Of a stretch of 64,000 nucleotides of DNA, positions 1 to 6,969 are shown in pieces. Every line of letters starts with the position of its first letter. Within the stretch, counting starts at the first letter, position 1. The DNA lies in the NCBI RefSeq assembly GCF_001854245.1, contig NZ_CP015381.1:398001-462000 (forward strand), written 5' to 3'. The stretch is from Desulfococcus multivorans (GTDB lineage: Bacteria > Desulfobacterota > Desulfobacteria > Desulfobacterales > Desulfococcaceae). The notes below the pieces were generated by a model. That model was not told the origin of the DNA, made no database searches, and saw nothing but the letters and a program-made list of their open reading frames with translations. Position numbers and translations under genes: made by a program.

Positions 1-1
1 T

Positions 2-901
2 CTGGCCTTTCTGGCCTTCCTGCCGGGCGAACCCGCCGCCAAAATCAACGTCTCCGGCGATATCGAGAAGCCGGTACCCACTTTTACCCGGGAAGGGGCG
101 GTCATCGCCGCCAAGCTCATCCCGCGGGCCAAGAGCACCAGCGTGATCCTCCGGTTCAAGGCCGCGGGCGGAAAGCTCGCATCCGTGGCGGGCGTCGATT
201 TCAATAAGGCGGCTCGACCCGAGGTGGATGTGAAAAATTTCAAGTCGGCCTTGTTCGCCATTGTGCTGGAAGCGGTGCCCAGGGGCGGCGAGGCCAGGGT
301 GTCGGTCATTTCCGATTTTTTCACCCGGTCGACCGCCTTCTATGTGTTCAATGACCGTCTTCCGGCCCCCTGGTCCGACAGCCGGGCGGAAAACATTTCC
401 CACCCGGATCGGGTCCAGGAACTGGTGGTGGCGGTTCAGGACGGCGGTCCCCGGGATTCGGACGGCACCGCGAACGGGAAGATCACCCTTGTGGGCGGCC
501 CCCGGGACTCCTTCTGGGGATATGCCCTGGGGACGCTCTTCATCCGATTCTTCGGGATCTTCATCGTTCTTTCCATCCTCATGATCGGGATGATCCTCTC
601 CGGCGTCTTTTTCCAGTATCTGGATCGTCGCAAGGCACGGCGGGAGGCTGCAGCGGCGGCCTCCGAACCGGCTCCGGAGGCGGCGGAACCGGCGGCCCCG
701 GAGACGGCGCCGGGTATTCCGGAAACGGATGCGGCGGCCATCGCCGCGGCCCTTCACCTGCACTCCCTGGCCTGCCGGACGCCTCCCCCGACCCTGACCC
801 TGACCCCCGGGCATTCGGATGCCTGGACCCACGACGGCCTGAACCGGATGATGACGGACCGGCTTGACACCTACAACCGAACCCTTCATCGCAAGGATTG
901 A
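2..901 (+). CDS. OadG-family protein (decarboxylase gamma-like), 5' end outside window
   Basis: The reading frame is open from the first bases of the window, so the true start lies upstream; a GTG at 143 is only an internal candidate. The first visible residues (LAFLAFLPG) resemble the end of a signal peptide. A periplasmic-looking domain of about 170 residues follows, then one membrane helix (around LGTLFIRFFGIFIVLSILMI) and a charged, Ala/Pro/Glu-rich cytoplasmic tail. A single helix followed by a Pro/Ala linker is the layout of OadG-type gamma subunits of sodium-pumping carboxylyases, but the large N-terminal domain is longer than in classic OadG. A biotin carrier protein follows after 12 bases, which supports a membrane decarboxylase complex. 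The substrate (oxaloacetate, methylmalonyl-CoA or glutaconyl-CoA) cannot be told from here. Confidence 0.6.
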   Translation: MAFLAFLPGEPAAKINVSGDIEKPVPTFTREGAVIAAKLIPRAKSTSVILRFKAAGGKLASVAGVDFNKAARPEVDVKNFKSALFAIVLEAVPRGGEARVSVISDFFTRSTAFYVFNDRLPAPWSDSRAENISHPDRVQELVVAVQDGGPRDSDGTANGKITLVGGPRDSFWGYALGTLFIRFFGIFIVLSILMIGMILSGVFFQYLDRRKARREAAAAASEPAPEAAEPAAPETAPGIPETDAAAIAAALHLHSLACRTPPPTLTLTPGHSDAWTHDGLNRMMTDRLDTYNRTLHRKD

Positions 902-913
902 GAGGAGTTTTTC

Positions 914-1354
914 ATGAGATACCAGTTGAGCATCAATGAGCAGCAGTTTGCCGTGGAGATCGGCGAGGTGGCGGCCGGATATGTCCAGGTGAGCGTCAAC
1001 GGCAGTCCCTATACGGTTTTCATCGGGAAGGACGAGGCGCCGGCGGCCTCGCGGACGGCCCCGACTTCCGTTCCGCCGCAGGCCCCTGCGATTCCCAAGA
1101 CCCCCCCGGCGGCAGCGCCGAAGCGGGTTTGCGTGGCGGGTGCCGGCACCGTGACGGCCCCGATCCCCGGCCTGATCCTCCGCATCAACGTGGCCGTGGG
1201 GGATACCGTCACCCCGGGTCGGACGGTGGCCGTCATGGAGGCCATGAAGATGGAGAACAACCTGACCAGCGCCGTCTCCGGCACGGTTCAGGAAATTCGG
1301 GTGCAGAAGGGTTCCGAAGTGGCCACGGGAGACGTCATCATGGTCATTGCCTGA
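914..1354 (+). CDS. Biotin carboxyl carrier protein (biotinyl domain)
   Basis: A 146-residue protein with a short N-terminal beta segment, a Pro/Ala-rich swinging linker (about residues 42-70) and a C-terminal biotinyl-lipoyl domain (about 75-146). The biotinylation motif EAMKMEN is intact, with the acceptor Lys at about residue 112. This is the size and layout of the carrier subunits of sodium-pumping decarboxylases and acyl-CoA carboxylases, which shuttle the carboxyl group between carboxyltransferase and decarboxylase. A GAGGAG ribosome site precedes the ATG. It is the last gene of its operon: a strong hairpin follows at 1427. The partner carboxyltransferase is not in the window. Confidence 0.9.
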   Translation: MRYQLSINEQQFAVEIGEVAAGYVQVSVNGSPYTVFIGKDEAPAASRTAPTSVPPQAPAIPKTPPAAAPKRVCVAGAGTVTAPIPGLILRINVAVGDTVTPGRTVAVMEAMKMENNLTSAVSGTVQEIRVQKGSEVATGDVIMVIA

Positions 1355-1426
1355 GCCGCGGCCGAATTTCCGGTCATCGCATCGTCCTGACGGCAAACCG
1401 GTATTTGCATTGCGGCGCGGCGACAA

Positions 1427-1478
1427 CGGCCTCACCCCTGGATGAGGGGTGAGGCCGAAAGACCCGTCCCGTTGTTTT
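1427..1478 (+). terminator. Intrinsic terminator-like hairpin after the biotin carrier gene
   Basis: A perfect 13-bp stem (CGGCCTCACCCCT at 1427-1439 and AGGGGTGAGGCCG at 1445-1457) closes a 5-base loop. A short T-run (GTTTTTC) comes about 16 bases later, so it is strong as a structure but not a textbook U-tract terminator. It separates the decarboxylase operon from the sigma-54 activator gene. Confidence 0.6.
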
Positions 1479-1578
1479 TCGACCGAATCTCTGGTATCCG
1501 GTAATACCGGCGATTCGAGTTGAAATGATGAAAAACCGATGCGGTGCGCGGGACCTGCCGCGCGGGGGATGAGATGCC

Positions 1579-3696
1579 ATGACAAAATATTACGGAGGCG
1601 ACGGAGACCTGTTTGAACATGCGCCCATCGGCATTCTGCGGTCCACTCCCGAGGGGCGCCTCATTGACGCCAATCCGGCCCTGGCGCGGATGCTGGGATA
1701 CGATTCCGTAGCGGAAGCCGCTTCCGGCATCCATCCTATTGCGGTGGATCTCGCCCGACGCGAAGAACTCCTCTCCGCGACGTCGGCACGGAAGCGCCTC
1801 CTGGATATCGAAAGCCGATTCTGCAAAAAAGACGGCGGCGTCATGGACGCGCTGATCCATGTTCGGATCGTTCGGGAAAAGAACGGGTTGCCAAAGCATA
1901 TCGTGGCGTTTGTCGAGGACGTCGGCGACCGGAAAACCCTCTCACGGGCATTGGCGGAGAGCAGGATCCGTTATCGGAGCGTCTTTGAAAATACGGGCTC
2001 TGCAACCATCATCATCGAGAAGGATATGACCATATCCCTGGCCAACACCGGATTTCAGAAGCTCACGGGGTATTCCAGGGATGAGATTGAAGGCAGGATG
2101 AAATGGTCCGCCATCATTGCCGATCCGGAAGATCTCGACAGAATGACGACCTACCATTTTAATCGAAGAAAATTGGCCGGGCATGTCCCCATGGAGTACG
2201 AATTCATCCTTTCCGGTCGGGAGGGGCGCCGGAAACACGTCGTTGCCCGGGTGGAAATGATCGCCGGTACGGAATGCAGCGTGGCCTCGATTCTCGATAT
2301 CAGCTCTCTCAAACAGGCAAGACGCAGTCTGCTGGAAAGCGAATCGAAGCTGATCGGCATTGTGGAGGCGTTTGAAGGGTTCATCTACATCTGTTCGTCG
2401 GATTACCGGGTCTCTTTCATGAACCGGGCACTGAAGCGTTTTATCGGCAAGGACGGGACGGGTGAATGCTGTTATCAGACGATATACGGCTTGAATGCCC
2501 CCTGCGAGTGGTGTGAGAAAAAACGGGTCTTTACCGGCGAAACGGTAACATATGAATTCCGGAGACCCGGGGACAGCCGGTGGTGCTACGCCGTCAGCTC
2601 CCCTGTTCTTGACAGGGAAGACGGGGTGACGGGGCAGCAGACGGTCGTCATCGACATCCACGAGCGGAAGCAGGCCGAACTCGCCGTCAAAGAGAAGGAT
2701 GCATTTCTTCAGAAAGAAAATCAGCGCCTGCGTTCAGCCCTCAAGGAAAGTCGTCATTTCGGAAATATCGTCGGCAAAAGCCCGGTCATGCGACACGTAT
2801 ACGAGATGATTCTGAGAGCCGGGGCAACGGACGCCAACGTCATCATCTACGGCGAATCCGGGACCGGCAAGGAACTGGTGGCCCGAGCCATTCACGACAT
2901 GAGCGAGCGCGGCGCCCGAAGATTTGTGCCGGTCAACTGCGGCGCCGTTCCGCGGGACCTGATGGAAAGCGAGTTTTTCGGCTACATAAAGGGGGGATTT
3001 ACCGGCGCCGATAGAGACAAACCGGGATTTTTCGATCATGCCGCCGGAGGCACCCTGTTCCTGGATGAACTGGGGGAAATCTCCGAAGACATGCAGGTGA
3101 AACTTCTCCGGGTCCTGGAAGGCGGGGGGTATATCCCCATTGGCGCCCTCGAGTCCCGAAGACCCGATGTCCGGATCATCGCGGCCACCAACCGCAACCT
3201 CGCGGAGCTGCGTCGGCAGGGCCGGATACGGGAGGATTTTTTTTACCGGATCCATGTTATTCCGATCTATCTGCCGCCGCTTTGTGAGCGAAGGGAGGAT
3301 ATTCCGCTCCTGGCGGATGCTTTTCTCAAGAAGTACGATCCGTCCGGTCTCGTGAAATTCAGTTCTGTTGAACTCAACATGCTGCACAATTATGACTGGC
3401 CGGGGAATGTCCGGGAGCTCGAAAATACGGTCCAGCGCTATGTCAGTCTCAATTCACTCGATTTTCCGGGAGATCCGTACCGACACGGATCGGCGAGCGC
3501 CCGGAGCGCCACGGACAATGCCCGGGATACCCAGGGCCGGCTTGGGGATGCCGTGATGGATTTCGAGAAAAAATATGTCGCCGACATCCTGGAGCGGTGT
3601 CGGTGGAACCGGACCGAGGCCGCCGCGCTTCTCGGTATCGGACGAAAGACGCTCTACCTGAAAATCAAGCGTCTCGGCATCCGCAGGAATTCCTGA
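1579..3696 (+). CDS. Sigma-54-dependent activator, PAS x3 - AAA+ - Fis HTH
   Basis: A 705-residue enhancer-binding protein. Three PAS-like sensor domains cover roughly residues 8-120, 132-245 and 257-370; the third carries a Cys cluster (CCYQTIYGLNAPCEWC) that could bind a metal or sense redox. A short coiled coil leads into the AAA+ domain (about 394-625) with Walker A GESGTGKE, the sigma-54 contact loop, Walker B LFLDELGEI and arginine-finger region. The C-terminal 45 residues form a Fis-type HTH (TEAAALLGIGRKTLYLKI). The contact loop reads GGFTGA instead of the usual GAFTGA. There is no receiver domain, so it is expected to sense its ligand directly. A GG-N10-GC promoter in front of the beta-oxidation operon at 5894 is the obvious target; that link is inferred from position. 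Confidence 0.92.
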   Translation: MTKYYGGDGDLFEHAPIGILRSTPEGRLIDANPALARMLGYDSVAEAASGIHPIAVDLARREELLSATSARKRLLDIESRFCKKDGGVMDALIHVRIVREKNGLPKHIVAFVEDVGDRKTLSRALAESRIRYRSVFENTGSATIIIEKDMTISLANTGFQKLTGYSRDEIEGRMKWSAIIADPEDLDRMTTYHFNRRKLAGHVPMEYEFILSGREGRRKHVVARVEMIAGTECSVASILDISSLKQARRSLLESESKLIGIVEAFEGFIYICSSDYRVSFMNRALKRFIGKDGTGECCYQTIYGLNAPCEWCEKKRVFTGETVTYEFRRPGDSRWCYAVSSPVLDREDGVTGQQTVVIDIHERKQAELAVKEKDAFLQKENQRLRSALKESRHFGNIVGKSPVMRHVYEMILRAGATDANVIIYGESGTGKELVARAIHDMSERGARRFVPVNCGAVPRDLMESEFFGYIKGGFTGADRDKPGFFDHAAGGTLFLDELGEISEDMQVKLLRVLEGGGYIPIGALESRRPDVRIIAATNRNLAELRRQGRIREDFFYRIHVIPIYLPPLCERREDIPLLADAFLKKYDPSGLVKFSSVELNMLHNYDWPGNVRELENTVQRYVSLNSLDFPGDPYRHGSASARSATDNARDTQGRLGDAVMDFEKKYVADILERCRWNRTEAAALLGIGRKTLYLKIKRLGIRRNS

Positions 3697-3705
3697 AGAT
3701 AGAGA

Positions 3706-3775
3706 CTGAAGGCTGAAGGCTGAAGACTGAAGGGGTGCATCTGTGACGTAGGGAACGTTCAGGCCCTTTCAGTCT
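3706..3775. repeat. GAAGGCTGAAGACT repeat, copy 1
   Basis: A short tandem of CTGAAGG/CTGAAGA units is followed by GGGGTGCATC..., a spacer, and the inverse motif CCCTTTCAGTCTTC. The ends pair (GACTGAAGGGG with CCCTTTCAGTC), so the whole can fold into a hairpin. A second copy with the same plan lies at 6866-6946. It belongs to no gene. Confidence 0.6.
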
Positions 3776-3778
3776 TCA

Positions 3779-3833
3779 CTCAACTGTCGACTTTCATGAT
3801 GGTAACCGGAAAGAGGTGCCGGGAGGATACGGT
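3779..3833 (+). repeat. REP-like palindrome, left arm (split by the IS)
   Basis: The arm begins CTCAACTGTCGACTTTCATG and ends GGTGCCGGGAGGATACGG. The inverse of its end (CCGTATCCTCCCGGCACC) and start (ATGAAAGTCGAAAGTTGAG) appear at 5662-5705, on the far side of the insertion sequence. Related full or partial copies lie at 17563, 20005, 20499, 28282 and 36956. Confidence 0.7.
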
Positions 3834-3886
3834 CCGTGCCCCTTCAGCGGTGAGTTTTAGTGCGGCTTAAGCGCCGCGGCGGATCA

Positions 3887-3926
3887 GCGGCCCGGACTGT
3901 TTGAGCGCAGCGAGTTTCCGGGCCGC
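3887..3926. repeat. GC-rich inverted repeat at the left flank of the IS
   Basis: GCGGCCCGGA (3887-3896) and TCCGGGCCGC (3917-3926) pair perfectly around a 20-base loop with TTGAGCGCAGCGAG in it. The stem ends about 15-20 bases before the presumed left end of the insertion sequence. IS110-family elements often choose such hairpins as targets, so this may be the remnant of the target; that is an inference. Confidence 0.5.
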
Positions 3927-4000
3927 CCGGAGCAAGCTTTAGACATAATGATTGACAGTTACCATCCGAGTTTCCGGAACGTCCGGATCTGCGCAACCCG

Positions 4001-4063
4001 CAGAGATTCATCATGGGCTCCGACGAGTTTTGGTGACCCATTCTCGCCCATGATGAATCTCTG
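4001..4063 (+). other. Long perfect hairpin in the IS left end
   Basis: An 18-bp perfect inverted repeat (CAGAGATTCATCATGGGC at 4001-4018, its complement at 4046-4063) surrounds a 27-base loop. It lies inside the insertion sequence, upstream of the transposase. It may be a structural RNA element or a control hairpin of the transposase leader. IS110-family elements encode a bridge (seek) RNA in a non-coding end, so this is one of two places to look for it. Confidence 0.5.
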
Positions 4064-4185
4064 CTGATACCCTCGGATGGAACAAATTGTCGGTCACCCA
4101 AAAAAAGACCTGCCTTCCTTGCAAACGTGGGTTATGTATAAGGTATCAAGCCGTTAACACAGAGCCACAACCAAGGAGGCAGGTC

Positions 4186-5292
4186 ATGAACACTGTAAAA
4201 TTTATCGGCATGGATGTCCACAAAAATTCCATCACCATTGCTATTGCTGAAGAGGGTTCCCGGGATGCAGCCAGACCCTTCGGCGCTATCAACAACGATC
4301 TGGAAGCCCTCGATAAATTTTGTCGTAAAATGGTTTCCACTGCAAGTGAGCTGTACTTTGTTTATGAAGCTGGTCCGTGTGGGTACGGCATCTACCACCA
4401 CCTGACCGGCAAAGGATTCAACTGCATGGTGGCAGCCCCTTCAATGATTCCTAAAAGAATTGGTGACCGGATCAAAAATGACACCCGGGATGCCAAAACG
4501 CTGGCCCGTCTCCATCGTGCCGGCGAGCTGACCGCCGTTTATGTTCCGGACACCCAGGACGAGGCCATGCGTGATTTGAGCCGTGCCCGTGAAGATGCGG
4601 TCGTCGCCGGCCGTAAGGCAAAGCAACGGCTCAATGCCTTTCTACTGAGACATGGAATGAGCTATTCCGGAAAGACCAAATGGTCCAAAGCCTATTTCAA
4701 CTGGCTTTCGGATATCGCCATGCCCCATCCTGCCCAGCAGATTGCTTTCCAGGAATACATCGATGCCGTGCATGAAAGCCTTGCCCGCATCGAACGGTTG
4801 ACCGAGCAGATCCGGCAAATGGTATCCGATTGGCGATTGGCGCCAATTGTGGATGCCTTGCAGGCCGCCAGGGGCGTATCGCTGATTGTGGCAGTAACCA
4901 TGCTCTCGGAAATAGGCGACCTCAATCGTTTTCAACATCCCGGGCAGCTGATGGCCTATCTCGGACTTGTGCCTTCGGAACACTCCAGCGGCAATCACAT
5001 CAAAAGAGGCGGCATCACCAAAACCGGCAACGGTCATGCCCGCAAAGTGCTGATTGAAGCTGCATGGGCATATCGATTGCAGCCCCGGGTCAGCCGAGTA
5101 TTGCTGAAACGCCAGGAGAATCTGCCTGAGCCGGTCCGACAAATCGCATGGAAAGCCCAGCTTCGCTTATGTGCCAGATACAGAAGGCTGGTGGCCAAAG
5201 GAAAAACCAAACAAGTAGTTGTCACTGCCATCGCTCGTGAACTGAGCGCCTTCCTTTGGGCAATCGCAAAACAACTTCAACCGGTGACTTGA
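4186..5292 (+). CDS. IS110-family transposase (DEDD recombinase)
   Basis: The ATG at 4186 is chosen because AAGGAGGCAGG precedes it; upstream in-frame codons lack a ribosome site. The product is 368 residues. The N-terminal RuvC-like domain (about 1-165) begins VKFIGMDVHKNSI with the first Asp, has the Glu in VYEAGPCGYG, and the last acidic pair in DTRDAKTLAR. The C-terminal Transposase_20 domain (about 205-330) has a helix-hairpin region and the LGLVPSEHSSGN stretch that holds the conserved serine region of the family. Enzymes of this family join donor and target under direction of an RNA coded in the element. The length is normal and no frameshift is visible. Confidence 0.92.
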   Translation: MNTVKFIGMDVHKNSITIAIAEEGSRDAARPFGAINNDLEALDKFCRKMVSTASELYFVYEAGPCGYGIYHHLTGKGFNCMVAAPSMIPKRIGDRIKNDTRDAKTLARLHRAGELTAVYVPDTQDEAMRDLSRAREDAVVAGRKAKQRLNAFLLRHGMSYSGKTKWSKAYFNWLSDIAMPHPAQQIAFQEYIDAVHESLARIERLTEQIRQMVSDWRLAPIVDALQAARGVSLIVAVTMLSEIGDLNRFQHPGQLMAYLGLVPSEHSSGNHIKRGGITKTGNGHARKVLIEAAWAYRLQPRVSRVLLKRQENLPEPVRQIAWKAQLRLCARYRRLVAKGKTKQVVVTAIARELSAFLWAIAKQLQPVT

Positions 5293-5626
5293 CTGAGCTG
5301 AAAATTGCTGATCCTTTAGATCTGGAGGTCAATTACCAAAAAAGAAAATGCAGTTTCCAGGCCATTAACAGAGGCGCGATCTCGGATAGGAGAATCCTCG
5401 CCGCCGCTATGGAATAAGGCGAATAGCCGAACTTCCGATTTTAGACAGAGGCAGCTCCACGACGTAGCCAAGTCATGCGGTAACCAACCCGCGAATATCA
5501 GAGAGATCAGCCGTCGTTTCAAAGATCCCGCCTCTACCAATGGCCTGGAGAGACGCTTGTAATAATCCTTTTCCCGCGGAAAAAGGAAGGTCGGTGAACT
5601 TTTTTTTCTTGACAACTGTCAATCAT
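5293..5626 (+). ncRNA. IS right-end non-coding region, candidate bridge/seek RNA
   Basis: These 330 bases after the transposase stop hold no credible gene but belong to the element, ending in its right inverted repeat. In IS1111-type elements this end is known to carry the guide RNA that names target and donor. The stretch holds several short self-complementary segments and an A/T-rich tail (ACTTTTTTTTC near 5599-5609). I did not derive a fold, so this is a placement by family knowledge only. Confidence 0.4.
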
Positions 5627-5661
5627 ATCAGCGGCACTTGAACGAAACCGCGTGGGGCGCG

Positions 5662-5705
5662 GGCCGTATCCTCCCGGCACCGGCCCATGAAAGTCGAAAG
5701 TTGAG
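5662..5705 (-). repeat. REP-like palindrome, right arm (split by the IS)
   Basis: CCGTATCCTCCCGGCACC followed by CATGAAAGTCGAAAGTTGAG is the inverse of the arm at 3779-3833, with an 18-bp perfect match in the inner part. The rest of 5627-5893 is AT-rich intergenic DNA in which I see no gene. Confidence 0.7.
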
Positions 5706-5893
5706 TGAGTTATTCTTTACTCAATCGGGTCATTTATGCCTCACAGACGCTTTTTGATCGTCTTTTAAATACGTTACGGTAAATCTGTTTTGTGAATGGG
5801 TAACAAACAACCCACCAGCTCCCGCTCTCCTTTTCTCCCCTCTATTTTTATAACTGTTTGATTTGAAAATATAAAAATATTTCCTCCGACTGG

Positions 5894-5911
5894 AGGCACA
5901 GCTTTTGCTTT
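5894..5911 (+). promoter_or_regulatory. Sigma-54 (-24/-12) promoter of the beta-oxidation operon
   Basis: AGGCACAGCTTTTGCTTT has the invariant GG (5895-5896) and GC (5907-5908) exactly 10 bases apart, close to the consensus TGGCAC-N5-TTGC. Transcription should begin near 5920, about 85 bases before the first gene. An activator of the matching class is coded at 1579-3696, once adjacent and now separated by the insertion sequence. Confidence 0.72.
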
Positions 5912-6006
5912 TATGAGCGGCTTGAAAAGCAACGGTTTCTTTTTGTTTACCGGAAGCCGCGTGTTGTGTGGCGGCTGAACCCTGAATCGATCAATGGAGG
6001 AAAAAA

Positions 6007-6864
6007 ATGACCATCGGAAAAGTATGCGTGCTCGGTGCGGGAATTATGGGCGCGGGCATCGCTCAGGCATCGGCGCAGGCGGGTCTTGAAACGACCATGC
6101 GCGACATCGAGGATCGTTTTGTAGATAACGGGATGGAGATCATCCGGAACAATCTGGCCAGGAGCGTTTCCAAAGGCAGGATGGAAAAGGCCGCCGCCGA
6201 CGAGATCATGGCGCGCATTACCGGCACCACCGACCTGAAAGCGGCCGCGGGGGATGCCGACCTGGTCATCGAGGCCGTCATCGAGCGGATGGATATCAAA
6301 AAAGAGGTTCTTAAAGCACTCGATGCCCTGTGCCGGCCGGATACCCTTTTCGCCTCAAACACCTCCGGCCTTTCCATCACGGAGATGGCCGCCGCCGTCA
6401 AGCGTCCCGAAAGGGTGATCGGTATGCATTTTTTCAATCCCGTCCCGGTGATGAAACTGGTGGAGCTGATCCGGGGCTTTGTCACCTCGGATGAGACCCT
6501 TCGCCTCAGCAGGGAATTTGTCGAGAAGATCGGAAAGACGCCGGTGGAGGTCAAGGAGGCCCCCGGATTCGCCGTCAACCGCATTCTCTGTCCCATGATC
6601 AACGAAGCCGTCTTTGTCCTCGCCGAGGGGATCGCATCGGCCGAAGACATCGACCGTTCGATGATGCTGGGCGCCAACCACCCCATAGGCCCCCTTGCCC
6701 TGGCCGACATGGTGGGCCTGGATACGCTGCTCCTGGTTCTGGAAGGCTTTCACCGGGAGTTGGGAGAGGACAAATACCGTCCGGCGCCGCTCTTGAGGAA
6801 GATGGTGAGGGCCGGTCACTTCGGGCGAAAGAGCGGCAAGGGTTTCTACGATTATAGGAAGTAG
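6007..6864 (+). CDS. hbd: 3-hydroxyacyl-CoA (3-hydroxybutyryl-CoA) dehydrogenase
   Basis: A 285-residue enzyme of the usual length. The N-terminal Rossmann fold starts with [16 protein letters not shown] (NAD-binding GxGxxG), and the signature [13 protein letters not shown] carries the catalytic His. The C-terminal helical dimerisation domain covers about 185-285 ([28 protein letters not shown]). It oxidises 3-hydroxyacyl-CoA to 3-ketoacyl-CoA. GGAGG stands just before the ATG. It opens an operon with acyl-CoA dehydrogenase, thiolase and acyl-CoA synthetase; an enoyl-CoA hydratase is not seen and must be coded elsewhere. Confidence 0.92.
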   Translation: MTIGKVCVLGAGIMGAGIAQASAQAGLETTMRDIEDRFVDNGMEIIRNNLARSVSKGRMEKAAADEIMARITGTTDLKAAAGDADLVIEAVIERMDIKKEVLKALDALCRPDTLFASNTSGLSITEMAAAVKRPERVIGMHFFNPVPVMKLVELIRGFVTSDETLRLSREFVEKIGKTPVEVKEAPGFAVNRILCPMINEAVFVLAEGIASAEDIDRSMMLGANHPIGPLALADMVGLDTLLLVLEGFHRELGEDKYRPAPLLRKMVRAGHFGRKSGKGFYDYRK

Positions 6865-6865
6865 A

Positions 6866-6946
6866 GGCTGAAGGCTGAAGACTGAAGGCTGAAGGGGTGC
6901 GTCCGCGGTGAATGGAGCGTTGATGCCCCTTCAGTCTGAACCTTTG
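6866..6946. repeat. GAAGGCTGAAGACT repeat, copy 2
   Basis: The same plan as at 3706: CTGAAGG/CTGAAGA units, GGGGTGCG, a spacer and CCCCTTCAGTCTGAA. The outer parts pair. It lies between the dehydrogenase stop and the next ribosome site, so it would be transcribed within the operon. Confidence 0.6.
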
Positions 6947-6969
6947 ATGAATTTATATTTGGAGGCATT

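Larger units (their letters stand above)
3948..5626 (+). mobile_element. IS110-family (IS1111-like) insertion sequence
   Basis: The element is bounded by a perfect 13-bp inverted repeat, ATGATTGACAGTT at 3948-3960 and AACTGTCAATCAT at 5614-5626. It holds one DEDD transposase gene (4186-5292), about 225 bases of non-coding left end and about 330 of right end. Subterminal 11-13 bp repeats are typical of the IS1111 subgroup; there the true ends lie a few bases outside the repeats, so the borders given are approximate. No target duplication is visible, as expected for this family. It sits between two arms of a REP-like palindrome (3779-3833 and 5662-5705). The transposase is intact, so the copy could be active. 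Confidence 0.82.
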
